Source: Streptomyces olivochromogenes | Lineage (GTDB): Bacteria; Actinomycetota; Actinomycetes; Streptomycetales; Streptomycetaceae | Reading direction: 5' to 3' | DNA: 57,340 bases | NCBI RefSeq assembly: GCF_021538895.1 | Contig: NZ_JADDRL010000060.1 | Location: forward strand, 1 to 57,340 | Shown: positions 25,194-33,175 of the stretch, one piece after another | Layout: every line of letters begins with the position of its first letter | How positions within the stretch are numbered: the first letter of the stretch is position 1 | The notes under the pieces: model-generated | Seen by the model: only the letters and a program-made list of their open reading frames with translations | Database searches by the model: none | What the model was told of the DNA's origin: nothing | Translations under genes and position numbers: made by a program

Positions 25194-27501
25194 GGTAGAC
25201 GAGGCCGTCCGTGGTGACCGTGGGACGGCCCGCGGTGCCGACCACGACGATCTTGACGGTGTGCTTGGCGCTGGTGGACCAGGTCTTGGTCCACAGGGCC
25301 TGGCGGTACTGGGTGGTGGCGGACTTCAGGTCGACGGTGCTCACCTTGGTGCCGTCGACGTAGACATAGGCCTGGCCGGAGGTGGTGGCGCGGGAGACCA
25401 CCCAGGCGGCGGAGCGGCCCGTGAAGGTCCAGGTGAGGCTGGCGCCCTTCGAGCCGCTGGAGTACGAGGCGCCGCCGAGGTAGCTGCTGGAGGAACGGCT
25501 GGTCCAGGTACCCGTCTTGGCGGCCGCGCTCTCCTGGAGGATCACCGGTGTGAAGGCGGGCGAGGACGTGCGGTAGTTGCCGGCGACGTCATAGGCGCGC
25601 AGCGACCAGGTCGTGGCCGCACCGGACTTGGCGGTGACGGCGGCGCTCGTGGCGGTGGGGCCGTACGTCGCCGTGGTCGGGGCCAGCAGCTTCACGGAGC
25701 CGAGCACCGTGTTGTCGGTGGCCTTCCAGCCGAGCGTGGCCGGGACGGCGGTGGTGTTGACGGTGCCGGTGCGCAGGGAGAGCGTCGGGGCGGTGGTGAA
25801 GGTCGGTGCGGTGGTCTCCGCCACGACGGTCAGCGCGGCGCTCGTCGCGGTCTTGCCGGACTGGTGTACGGCCCGGACGGCGACGGTGTGGCTGCCCAGC
25901 GGCAGGGTGGCGCCGGCGGACGTGGCGCTGCCCGGGGCGGTGGCCACGGACTTGCCGTCGACCAGCAGCTCGAACTTGGAGATCAGCGCGGCCGGCGTGG
26001 TGGCCGTCCAGTGCAGCGTGACGGCGCCCTTGGTGTAGTACGTCGAGCCCGACAGGCCCGCGCCGCCGACCGAGGTGGTCTTCAGGCCCTGGACCGGACC
26101 GGCCGCCCAGGAGCGGATGGTGGGCAGCTGGGCGTAGAGGGAGTCACCGGGGCACTGGGTGTTGTAGCCGTCGCGGTGGCCGGAGATCCGCTGGAAGGGG
26201 TAGCTGCTGCCGGAGGTGAAGCTGGTGCCGGCGTAGTTCTTCTGCGTGGCGCCCGCCGTGAGCTGGGTGGTCCCGGTGGGGGCGGCGCCGTACTGGCCGA
26301 GCTTCCAGGCGGCGACGCGGGCGATGGCGGCCAGCGTGGCGTTGGGGGCGCTGGTGGTGGTGTAGTCGCCGAGGACGGCGATACCGGCGGACTCCCGGTT
26401 CCAGCCGTAGGTGTGGGCGCCGAGCACCGGCAGGTCGACCCCGCCCTTGCGGCCCTCGAAGACGGTGCCGCACTTGTCGACGAGGAAGTTGTAGCCGATG
26501 TCCTTCCAGCCGTTGACCTGCACGTGGTACGCGTAGATGCCCCGGACGATCGACGCCGAGTCCGCGCACGCGTAGTCGTTGGCGCCGTCGGTGTGGTGGA
26601 CGAAGACGGCCTTGACGTCCGCGTTGTACTCCGGCGCGTCGGGGCTGATCGACTCGTCGGCGCCCCAGCCGGCGCGCGAGGTGATGGGCGGTTCGGGCAC
26701 GGTCGACGGCGGCGCGGTGGGCACGGTGGCCGAGGCGCTCGCCGACGGGGACGAGGACGCCGGCGCCGACTCCGACGCGGATGCCGTGTCGGAGGGGGTG
26801 GCCGCCGGTGTGCTGTCGGTCGGGGCCGGGGGCTCGGTGGTCTGGCCGTCCGTCGGCGCGACGGTGGTGCCGTCGGTCGGTGCGGCGGAGTCGGAGGGCG
26901 TGTCGGTCGCGGCGCCGGCGCTGGTCTCGACGGCGAAGGCGGCCGGTTCGGTGCCGCCGTCCGTGTGCGCGGCCTCGGCGTCGGTCACCACGCCCGGGTC
27001 GACCAGGTTGACCTCAAGGCCCTTGGGCAGCGGGCCGGTGCCGCCGTTCTTGCGGACGACCTGCACCTGGACGCCGTCGGAGGGGCCGACCCACAGCGGC
27101 TCGGAGGAACCGCGCACACCGGCGTCCGGGTGCTCCAGCGGGTCGACGTTCACTTCGAGGTCCCGCCAGTCGCCCCACGCGCCGGTGTCCAGGGCGCGGG
27201 TGCGCACCTGCGCCGTCCCGCCGAGCCGCTTGGTGGCGCCCGTCCAGGAGACGCCGAGCATCGAGAACTGCTCGGTGTCCGTGCGGGGCAGGTCCCGTCT
27301 GTCGCTAGCGGTGCCCTTCAGCGTGAGGTCGTAGACCTTCACCGGCCGCTTGGGCCGGCCCGCCGAGCCGGAGTCGTGGGAGGGGTCGGCGAGCGCGTAG
27401 CTCGCCAGTCCCCCACCGCCCAGGACCACCGCACCGAGCGTCAGCCACGCCCGGCGCTTGAGGCTCAACGGTCTGTACGCATGCGCCGTTCGACGACTCA
27501 C
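25186..27501 (-). CDS. secreted peptidoglycan-recognition/N-acetylmuramoyl-L-alanine amidase
   Basis: A 771-aa exported protein. Basic start RRTAHAYRPLSLKRR and a hydrophobic segment AWLTLGAVVLGGGGLASYAL. An N-terminal domain (about 50-180) is followed by a Ser/Thr/Pro/Ala linker (about 185-265). The PGRP/Amidase_2 domain spans about 275-440: TSRAGWGADES, KAVFVHHTDGAND (zinc His), YNFLVDKCGTVFEGRKGG, LGAHTYGWN, IAVLGDYT, and GHRDGYNTQCPGD (zinc His and Cys). It should cut the lactyl-Ala bond of peptidoglycan. C-terminal Ig-like/chitobiase-type domains (about 465-640) and a carbohydrate-binding-like end (VYVDGTKVSTVDL) follow. GTG 27501 is the first start before the signal. Confidence 0.85.
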   Translation of the reverse strand: MSRRTAHAYRPLSLKRRAWLTLGAVVLGGGGLASYALADPSHDSGSAGRPKRPVKVYDLTLKGTASDRRDLPRTDTEQFSMLGVSWTGATKRLGGTAQVRTRALDTGAWGDWRDLEVNVDPLEHPDAGVRGSSEPLWVGPSDGVQVQVVRKNGGTGPLPKGLEVNLVDPGVVTDAEAAHTDGGTEPAAFAVETSAGAATDTPSDSAAPTDGTTVAPTDGQTTEPPAPTDSTPAATPSDTASASESAPASSSPSASASATVPTAPPSTVPEPPITSRAGWGADESISPDAPEYNADVKAVFVHHTDGANDYACADSASIVRGIYAYHVQVNGWKDIGYNFLVDKCGTVFEGRKGGVDLPVLGAHTYGWNRESAGIAVLGDYTTTSAPNATLAAIARVAAWKLGQYGAAPTGTTQLTAGATQKNYAGTSFTSGSSYPFQRISGHRDGYNTQCPGDSLYAQLPTIRSWAAGPVQGLKTTSVGGAGLSGSTYYTKGAVTLHWTATTPAALISKFELLVDGKSVATAPGSATSAGATLPLGSHTVAVRAVHQSGKTATSAALTVVAETTAPTFTTAPTLSLRTGTVNTTAVPATLGWKATDNTVLGSVKLLAPTTATYGPTATSAAVTAKSGAATTWSLRAYDVAGNYRTSSPAFTPVILQESAAAKTGTWTSRSSSSYLGGASYSSGSKGASLTWTFTGRSAAWVVSRATTSGQAYVYVDGTKVSTVDLKSATTQYRQALWTKTWSTSAKHTVKIVVVGTAGRPTVTTDGLVYLK

Positions 27502-27658
27502 GGCGTTTCCACCCCCACAGAGGGCCCGGTAAGGCCACGGAAGAAGTCACAGGAGGCGCACCCGTCACAGAGGTACGCCCTTGATCCCAGCGCAGGCCGT
27601 CCGAAGATCATCACAGGGAACGGGCGGGTGTGACGCAGGCCACTACCAGCGGGTAGGG

Positions 27659-27727
27659 GTGGAGCGTGGCCTCGGACGGGCGTGGATCGTGGCCTCGGGT
27701 GGGGGTGGAGCGCGGCCTCCGGCCGCC
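27659..27727. repeat. three 23-bp tandem repeats
   Basis: Copies start at 27659, 27682 and 27705. Each begins GTGGA(G/T)CG(T/C)GGCCTC and ends in a variable G-rich part. They fill most of the gap between the amidase start and the VOC gene stop. Confidence 0.65.
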
Positions 27728-27729
27728 GT

Positions 27730-28503
27730 TCAGCCCTGGCGGGGGTTCGGCTTCAGCACCGCGAAGACCGCCTGGGCCGGGTCCGTCAGCCAGGCGATGC
27801 GCCCGACGTCCGGCACGTCCGCGGCCGGCATGAGCACCTGCCCGCCGTTGCCGCGGACCGCCTCCACGACGGCATCCGCGTCGGCCACGGCGAAGTACGG
27901 CACCCAGCGCGTCTCCTGCCCCTCGCTCTGCAGGGGAGCCACGCCCCCGAAGGAGCCCTCCTGCTGGTCGCCTTCCCCGACGCTGAGCACCCGGTACGTC
28001 ATGCCCGGCGCCGGCATCTCCTCGAAGCGCCAGCCGAACAGCCCGTTGTAGAAGCGGATCGCCGCCACCGGGTCGGCGACGTGCAGTTCCACCCACACCA
28101 GCGTGTTGTCCTCGGACGCCTTCTCCAGGCCCCTGCCGGACTGCCACACGGCGAACTGCGCGCCCTGCGGGTCGGTGAACTGGGCCAGCATCCCCTCGCC
28201 CACGCTCATCGGCTCGACCCGCACACTGCCTCCGCCGGCGACCACGTCACGGGCGGTGGCCTCGATGTCGTCGGTACGGAAGTACGTCGTCCAGGCCGAG
28301 TCGGCGCCCTGCTCGGTCAGCGGTCCGAGGGCGGCCACGGTCTTCCCGTCCTGCTGGAACATCCCGTACCCGCCCGCCTCGGGCCCCGCGGAGACGAACT
28401 GCCAGCCGAAGACGGCACCGTAGAAGGCGGCGGCCGTGTCCGTGTCCGGGCTGCCGAGGTCGAGCCAGACGGGCGATCCGGTGCGGAAGTCGGTGCCGAG
28501 CAT
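27730..28503 (-). CDS. two-domain VOC (glyoxalase-fold) protein
   Basis: A 257-aa protein with two VOC halves. First: SPVWLDLGSPDTDTAAAFYG, AVFGWQF, MFQQDGKTVAALG, ending FTDPQGAQFAVWQ. Second: LVWVELHVADPVAAIRFYNG, LFGWRFEEM, ending LTDPAQAVFAVLKP. The order matches actinobacterial proteins annotated as VOC family or hydroxylase (CFP32-like). Usual metal ligands (His/Glu at the start of each domain) are only partly present (the second half has ELHVAD), so activity is uncertain. ATG 28503 follows GAGGAAGGACC. Confidence 0.8.
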   Translation of the reverse strand: MLGTDFRTGSPVWLDLGSPDTDTAAAFYGAVFGWQFVSAGPEAGGYGMFQQDGKTVAALGPLTEQGADSAWTTYFRTDDIEATARDVVAGGGSVRVEPMSVGEGMLAQFTDPQGAQFAVWQSGRGLEKASEDNTLVWVELHVADPVAAIRFYNGLFGWRFEEMPAPGMTYRVLSVGEGDQQEGSFGGVAPLQSEGQETRWVPYFAVADADAVVEAVRGNGGQVLMPAADVPDVGRIAWLTDPAQAVFAVLKPNPRQG

Positions 28504-28766
28504 GCAGGTCCTTCCTCAGGTCCGGTACGGGCCCCGCCACTATGCCGCGCCCGCCCGGGCGCCCCGCCGCACCCGCCCCGACCGTCCGGGGGTTTCACCC
28601 GGGCTGGGGAACGAGAGCCGGGAGAGGCGGGGCGGGACGGTGGGGTTCGGATGACACCATGCACGGCAACGGCCCTGTCCGACACGGCATCCGGCGCGGC
28701 GTCAGCCCTGCCCGACGCGGCGTCGGACACGGCACCTGCCACGCCCTACGGCCCGGGAGTCCCAGC

Positions 28767-30407
28767 ATGAGCGCCACCTCGCCGAGCGGGAGCCCCGAGC
28801 AGCCCACGAGTCCCGGTTCGGCCTGGGCTCCGCTCGCCTCGCCGGTCTTCCGGGCCCTGTGGATCGCGCAGTTCGTGTCCAACGTCGGCACCTGGATGCA
28901 GACCGTCGGCGCCCAGTGGCTGCTGCTCGGGCACGGGGCGACACTGGTCACCCTCGTCCAGACGGCCTCCAGCCTGCCCGTGGTCCTGCTGGCCCTGCCC
29001 TCCGGCGTGCTCGCGGACCGCTTCGACCGGCGCGGGCTGCTCATCGTCGCGCAGCTCACCATGGCCGGCGTGGCCGCGGTGCTGGCCGCGCTGGCCTTCG
29101 CCGGCGCGCTCTCCCCCGTGGTCCTGCTCGTGCTGACCTTCCTGCTGGGGTGCGGCACCGCGCTCATGGGCCCGGCCTGGCAGGCGATCCAGCCCGAACT
29201 CGTCGACCGCGCCCAGTTGGGAGAGGCCTCCGCCCTGGGCGCGGTCAACATGAACCTGGCCCGCGCCATCGGGCCGGCCATCGGCGGTGTGCTGGTCGCC
29301 GCGGCCGGCGCGGGCTGGACCTTCGCCTTCAACGCCGTCTCGTACGTGGGCATCGTGGTCGTCCTGCTGCTGTGGCGCCGTCCGCCGGTCGCGCCCGTGC
29401 CGGCCGCCGAGCGTGAGCGGTTCCTGACCGCGCTGCTCGCGGCCCGCCGCTACGTGTGGAACGCGCCCGGCATCCGCCGCGTCCTCCTGCGCACCGCGCT
29501 GTTCATACCGGGCGCCGCCGCCGTGTGGTCCCTGCTGCCGCTGGTCGCAGGTGACGCGCTCGGCCTCGGTTCCGGCGGATACGGCCTGCTGCTGGCCGCC
29601 GTCGGTCTCGGCGCGGTCAGCGGCGCCTTCCTGCTGCCGCGTCTTCGCGAACTCCTCGGGGCCAACGGCATCCTGGCGGCCGGCGCGGCCGCCTTCGCCG
29701 TGGTCCTCGTCGTCCTGGCCACGGTCCACGTCACCTGGGTCGTCGCGCTCGCGCTGCTGCCCGCCGGGCTTGCCTGGATCGGCGTCCTGTCCACGCTGAG
29801 CGCGGCGACCCAGACGCGGCTGCCGGGCTGGGTGCGGGCCCGCGGGCTGGCCGTCTATCTGCTGGTCTTCCAGGGCGGCCAGGCCCTCGCCGCACCGCTG
29901 TGGGGCGGGCTGGCGCAGTGGCTGGGTCTCACGGTCGCGCTGCTGATCGCCGCGGGGCTGCTCGTCCTCGCCGCCGCGAGCGTCCGGCCGTGGCCGCTGT
30001 ACGACGCCGCCCGCATCGACCCCACACCGTCCGACCACTGGCCCGCCCCGCCGCTGGTCTTCGAACCGGGCCCGGCCGACGGCCCCGTGCTGGTCTCCGT
30101 CGTCTACCGGGTCGCCCCCGGCAACCGCTCGGCCTTCGCCTACGCCATGCGGCACGTCGCCCGCTCCCGGCGCCGTACCGGAGCCCTCACCTGGGGCATG
30201 TACGAGGACGGCAACGAACCCGGCCGCTACATCGAGAACTACCTGGTCGGCTCCTGGGCGGAGCACCTCGCGCAGCACCACACGCGATTGACCGCCACCG
30301 ACCGCCTCTCCGAGGAGCGGGCCCGCGCCCTGCTCCTGCCCGGCACCGATGCCGAGGTCACGCACGCCTTCGACGTGTGCACCGGGCCCATGACCCACAC
30401 CGGTTGA
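28767..30407 (+). CDS. MFS exporter (MFS_3 type) with C-terminal monooxygenase-like domain
   Basis: A 546-aa protein. About twelve TM segments in residues 20-415, starting FRALWIAQFVSNVGTWMQTV, which together with GAQWLLL is the hallmark of the MFS_3/EntS-like family; loop GVLADRFDRRGLL is the MFS motif A. The last 110 residues (VLVSVVYRVAPGNRSAFAYA, MRHVARSRRRTGAL, WGMYEDGNEPGRYIENYLVG, WAEHLAQHHTR) form the ABM-like soluble domain found in this family. Substrate unknown; drugs or siderophores are usual. The frame is open upstream to 28659, but ATG 28767 gives the family start. Confidence 0.85.
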   Translation: MSATSPSGSPEQPTSPGSAWAPLASPVFRALWIAQFVSNVGTWMQTVGAQWLLLGHGATLVTLVQTASSLPVVLLALPSGVLADRFDRRGLLIVAQLTMAGVAAVLAALAFAGALSPVVLLVLTFLLGCGTALMGPAWQAIQPELVDRAQLGEASALGAVNMNLARAIGPAIGGVLVAAAGAGWTFAFNAVSYVGIVVVLLLWRRPPVAPVPAAERERFLTALLAARRYVWNAPGIRRVLLRTALFIPGAAAVWSLLPLVAGDALGLGSGGYGLLLAAVGLGAVSGAFLLPRLRELLGANGILAAGAAAFAVVLVVLATVHVTWVVALALLPAGLAWIGVLSTLSAATQTRLPGWVRARGLAVYLLVFQGGQALAAPLWGGLAQWLGLTVALLIAAGLLVLAAASVRPWPLYDAARIDPTPSDHWPAPPLVFEPGPADGPVLVSVVYRVAPGNRSAFAYAMRHVARSRRRTGALTWGMYEDGNEPGRYIENYLVGSWAEHLAQHHTRLTATDRLSEERARALLLPGTDAEVTHAFDVCTGPMTHTG

Positions 30408-30416
30408 GGGCCGGAC

Positions 30417-30454
30417 GGGCCCGGCGGTTCCCTGCTCGGGGAACCGCCGGGCCC
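30417..30454. terminator. strong bidirectional terminator
   Basis: Perfect 16-bp stem GGGCCCGGCGGTTCCC / GGGAACCGCCGGGCCC with a 6-nt loop, 10 bp after the MFS stop and 62 bp after the convergent chaplin stop. Confidence 0.75.
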
Positions 30455-30515
30455 GCGGGTTCGCCGTCTGCGCGCTCCATGCGGCAGACGGCGGGATTCC
30501 GGCTCCGGGCCCGTG

Positions 30516-31400
30516 TCAGGGCGCCATCCGTCCCCGGGCGCGCCGGTACAGGGCGGCACCGCCCACGAGCAGGACCGCGCTCAGAGCGGCGGCGGACAGG
30601 GCACCCTCCGCACCGGTGTGCGCCAGGGTGCTGGTCGTGGTCCGCGCCGGCGGGGTCACCGGGTTGGGCGCCTGAGGGGGCGTCACCGGCCGGGGCGCGT
30701 TGGGCGGCGTGACCTCGGTGGGCGGGGTGACCTCGGTGGGCAGCGTGACCTCGGTGGGCGGCGTGACCCCGGTGGGCGGCGTGACCCCGGTGGGCGGCGT
30801 GACCCCGGTGGGCGGCGTGACCTCAGTGGGCGGCGTCACCGTGGGGGGCGTCACCGGCGTGGGCGGCTTGGCCGGCGTGGGCGGCGTCACCGGCGTGGGC
30901 GGCTTGGCCGGCGTCGAGGGTTCGGTCCGGGTGGGCGGCTGGGGCACGACCGGGGTGGTGGGCACGCTCGGCGTGGTGACGGACCCGCTCGTGGACGAGT
31001 TGCCGAAGACCGGGTTGAGCACGCCGACCACATTGCCGGAGTTGCCGGTCGCGTTCACCGGGACGTCGACGGGCACCTGGGCCGTGTTGCCGGAGACCAC
31101 CCCCGGCGAGCCCTGCGTCCCGCCCACGGCCGTGGCTCCCCCGGTCTGGCCCGAACCGGATCCCCGGTTGGCGCAGGAGTTGCCCATGGCGGGGTTGAGG
31201 AGCCCCACCACGTTCACCGTGTTTCCGCACACGTTGACCGGGACGTGCACCGGAACCTGGAGGTTGTTGCCGGAGATCACCCCCGGAGAGCCCTCCGCGG
31301 CACCCTCGGCCGCGGAGTCTGCGTACACCGGCCCCGCCACGGCCATCGCACCGGAGGCGGCGGCAATGGCGATCACAGTGTTTCGGGTGGCCCGTCTCAT
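30516..31400 (-). CDS. long chaplin with two chaplin domains and sortase signal
   Basis: A 294-aa cell-wall protein. Signal peptide RRATRNTVIAIAAASGAMAV, cleavage near VYADS. Chaplin domain 1 (about 40-80): GVISGNNLQVPVHVPVNVCG, NTVNVVGLLNPAMGNSC, with both Cys. Domain 2 (about 97-135): GVVSGNTAQVPVDVPVNATG, NSGNVVGVLNPVFGNS, where both Cys are replaced. Then a long Pro/Thr spacer of TPPT(E/G)V repeats (about 140-250), LAHTG, a TM (ALSAAALSAVLLVGGAALY) and RRARGR. LAxTG is the class E sortase signal, so the protein is anchored to peptidoglycan and should support the hydrophobic surface layer of aerial hyphae with short chaplins. ATG 31400 follows GGAAGGCAGGG. Confidence 0.9.
   Translation of the reverse strand: MRRATRNTVIAIAAASGAMAVAGPVYADSAAEGAAEGSPGVISGNNLQVPVHVPVNVCGNTVNVVGLLNPAMGNSCANRGSGSGQTGGATAVGGTQGSPGVVSGNTAQVPVDVPVNATGNSGNVVGVLNPVFGNSSTSGSVTTPSVPTTPVVPQPPTRTEPSTPAKPPTPVTPPTPAKPPTPVTPPTVTPPTEVTPPTGVTPPTGVTPPTGVTPPTEVTLPTEVTPPTEVTPPNAPRPVTPPQAPNPVTPPARTTTSTLAHTGAEGALSAAALSAVLLVGGAALYRRARGRMAP
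30706..30849. repeat. eight 18-bp coding repeats in the chaplin spacer
   Basis: Eight head-to-tail units of GGCGTGACC(T/C)CGGTGGGC at 18-bp steps, each encoding one TPPTxV hexapeptide on the minus strand. Several are identical, so length change by slippage is likely. Confidence 0.8.
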
Positions 31401-31752
31401 GGGTTCCCTGCCTTCCAGACATGTCGCGGGCACTCACCCGCACCGGATAAACGCGGACGAACCCACTTGGTCACCTGCGTCCCACGCGGAGGGTGACGCA
31501 ATCACCCGAGAACCCCCAAAACCCGCTAAACCATATGAACAGCCTGTCCCACTCCGCGGGGGCCGCCCGACCGCTCCGGCTTCCGTGGCGAACACCGGCG
31601 TCGGCGAGCCGCCTCGCCAGGTCAGCGGCTCGTCGGCGGACGCGCTCCCCGATCCGTCGCCGATGCGCGGCCGCGCCCCACACGTCTTACGGAGTCGTGA
31701 CGTGGCGGTGTGGTCGGCCGGTTCGGCGGGGGTACGGATCTAGCGTGGCCGT
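31401..31752. other. chaplin/epimerase divergent intergenic region
   Basis: 350 bp without a gene, unusually AT-rich near 31500-31545. It holds an inverted repeat GGGTGA-CGCAA-TCACCC at 31491-31507, about 95 bp before the chaplin ATG. On the minus strand TGACCA and TTTATC 16 bp apart (near 31445-31475) could be the chaplin promoter. Confidence 0.35.
31741..31746 (+). promoter_or_regulatory. leaderless -10 element of the epimerase gene
   Basis: TAGCGT, 6 nt before the ATG at 31753; no Shine-Dalgarno sequence and no clear -35 box. Confidence 0.45.
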
Positions 31753-32790
31753 ATGCGTGTTCTGGTCACCGGCGGTGCCGGGTTCATCGGGTCCCATGTC
31801 GTCGAGGCGCTCGCGGAGCGCGGGCACGAACCGCTCGTGTTCGACGTGCGGGCCGGACGAGGCGAACGAGCCGAACGAACCGAACGAGGTGGACACGGCG
31901 CGGACGTGCGCGATCCGTCCGCGGTCGCGCTCGCGCTGACCGGTGTGGACGCCGTGTGTCATCAGGCGGCGATGGTCGGCCTCGGGACCGGGTTCCAGGA
32001 CGCGGCGGAGTACGTCTCGCGCAACGACCTCGGCACCGCCGTGCTGCTGACCGCGATGGCAGCGGCGGGCGTACGGCACCTCGTGCTGGCCGGGTCGATG
32101 GTCGTGTACGGGGAGGGGCGGTACGAGTGCCCCCGGCACGGGGTGGTGCGGCCGGGCCCGCGGGCCGCCGCCGATCTCGACGCGGGCCGGTTCGAGCCCC
32201 TGTGCCCGTACTGCGGGGCCGAGTTGGCTCCCGGTCTGGTCGGTGAGGACACCCCGGCCGATCCCCGGAACGTGTACGCCACGACCAAGCTGGCCCAGGA
32301 GCACCTGGCCGCCGCCTGGGCCCGGTCGACGGGCGGCTCGGCGGTGTCCCTGCGCTACCACAACGTGTACGGCCCCCGGATGCCCCGCGACACCCCGTAC
32401 GCCGGGGTCGCCTCCTTCTTCCGTTCGGCGCTCGCCCGCGGCGAGTCCCCGCGCGTGTTCGAGGACGGGCGGCAGCGGCGGGACTTCGTGCACGTACGGG
32501 ACGTGGCGGCGGCCAACGCGCTGGCCCTGGAGGCGGACGCGGCGCCGGGGGCGCTGACGGCGTACAACACCGGCAGCGGCGAGCCGCACACGGTCGGCGA
32601 GATGGCGCGGGCCCTGGCCGCCGCGTACGGCGGTCCCGAGCCCGTCGTCACCGGTGAGTACCGGCTCGGGGACGTCCGGCACATCACCGCCGACTCCTCA
32701 CGACTGCGGGCCGCACTCGGCTGGAAGCCGGAGACCGGCTTCGAGGAAGGCATGCGCGACTTCGCCCGGGCCGGACTGCGCGGCGACTGA
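31753..32790 (+). CDS. NAD-dependent epimerase/dehydratase with zinc-ribbon-like insert
   Basis: A 345-aa extended SDR. NAD-binding GGAGFIGSH at residues 7-15, acidic FDVRAG, HQAAMVG, catalytic Ser in LAGSMVVYG, and YATTK (Tyr/Lys pair) near residue 175. Between them, about residues 123-157, is an insert with CPRHG and CPYCG, a CxxH...CxxC arrangement that can bind zinc. C-terminal phrases VRDVAAANALALE, YNTGSGEPHTVGEMA and ALGWKPETGFEEGM are typical of nucleotide-sugar epimerases. It probably modifies an NDP-sugar. Its 3' end is part of a 143-bp triplication shared with the histidine kinase. Confidence 0.8.
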   Translation: MRVLVTGGAGFIGSHVVEALAERGHEPLVFDVRAGRGERAERTERGGHGADVRDPSAVALALTGVDAVCHQAAMVGLGTGFQDAAEYVSRNDLGTAVLLTAMAAAGVRHLVLAGSMVVYGEGRYECPRHGVVRPGPRAAADLDAGRFEPLCPYCGAELAPGLVGEDTPADPRNVYATTKLAQEHLAAAWARSTGGSAVSLRYHNVYGPRMPRDTPYAGVASFFRSALARGESPRVFEDGRQRRDFVHVRDVAAANALALEADAAPGALTAYNTGSGEPHTVGEMARALAAAYGGPEPVVTGEYRLGDVRHITADSSRLRAALGWKPETGFEEGMRDFARAGLRGD

Positions 32791-33175
32791 GCGCGCCTAC
32801 ATCGCCGCCGGAAACGTCACCTCGAAGCGGCAACCGCCCGGGGTGTCCCATACGGTGTCCCGCCCTTGGTGGCCCGCCACGATGCCCCGAAGGCACGCGC
32901 GACTTCGCCCCGGCCGGACTCCGCGGCGACTGAGCGCGCCTACATCGCCGCCGGAAGCGTCACCCCGCAACGGCAACCGCCCGCAGTGTTCCGGACGGTG
33001 GCCCGCCCTTGGTGGCCCGCCACGATGCCCCGAAGGCATGCGCGACTTCGCCCCGGCCGGACTCCGCGGCGACTGAGCGCGCCTACATCGCCGCCGGAAG
33101 CGTCACCTCGAAGCGACAGCCGCCCGGGATGTTCCGTACGGTGGCCCGGCCCTGGTGGGCCTCCACGATGCCCCG
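32746..33175. repeat. 143-bp unit in three tandem copies at a convergent gene junction
   Basis: Copies start at 32746, 32889 and 33032, with equal 143-bp steps, followed by 5 bp of shared end. Each carries the last codons of the epimerase (GMRDFARAGLRGD, TGA at 32788, 32931 and 33074) and, on the other strand, the last codons of the histidine kinase (CRFEVT(L/F)PAAM, stop). Only copy 1 is joined to the epimerase and only copy 3 to the kinase. The copies differ at scattered positions, so the event is not very recent. Confidence 0.9.

Noticed and set aside
25072..27633. 853-codon plus-strand frame opposite the amidase
   Set aside because: Gly/Arg/Val-rich antisense of a clear amidase gene with complete zinc-site motifs.
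28746..30398. 550-codon minus-strand frame opposite the MFS exporter
   Set aside because: The plus strand encodes a complete MFS_3 protein; the minus frame has no membrane segments or motifs.
30706..30849. CRISPR-like array
   Set aside because: The repeats are directly adjacent 18-bp coding units of a Pro/Thr spacer, without unique spacers.
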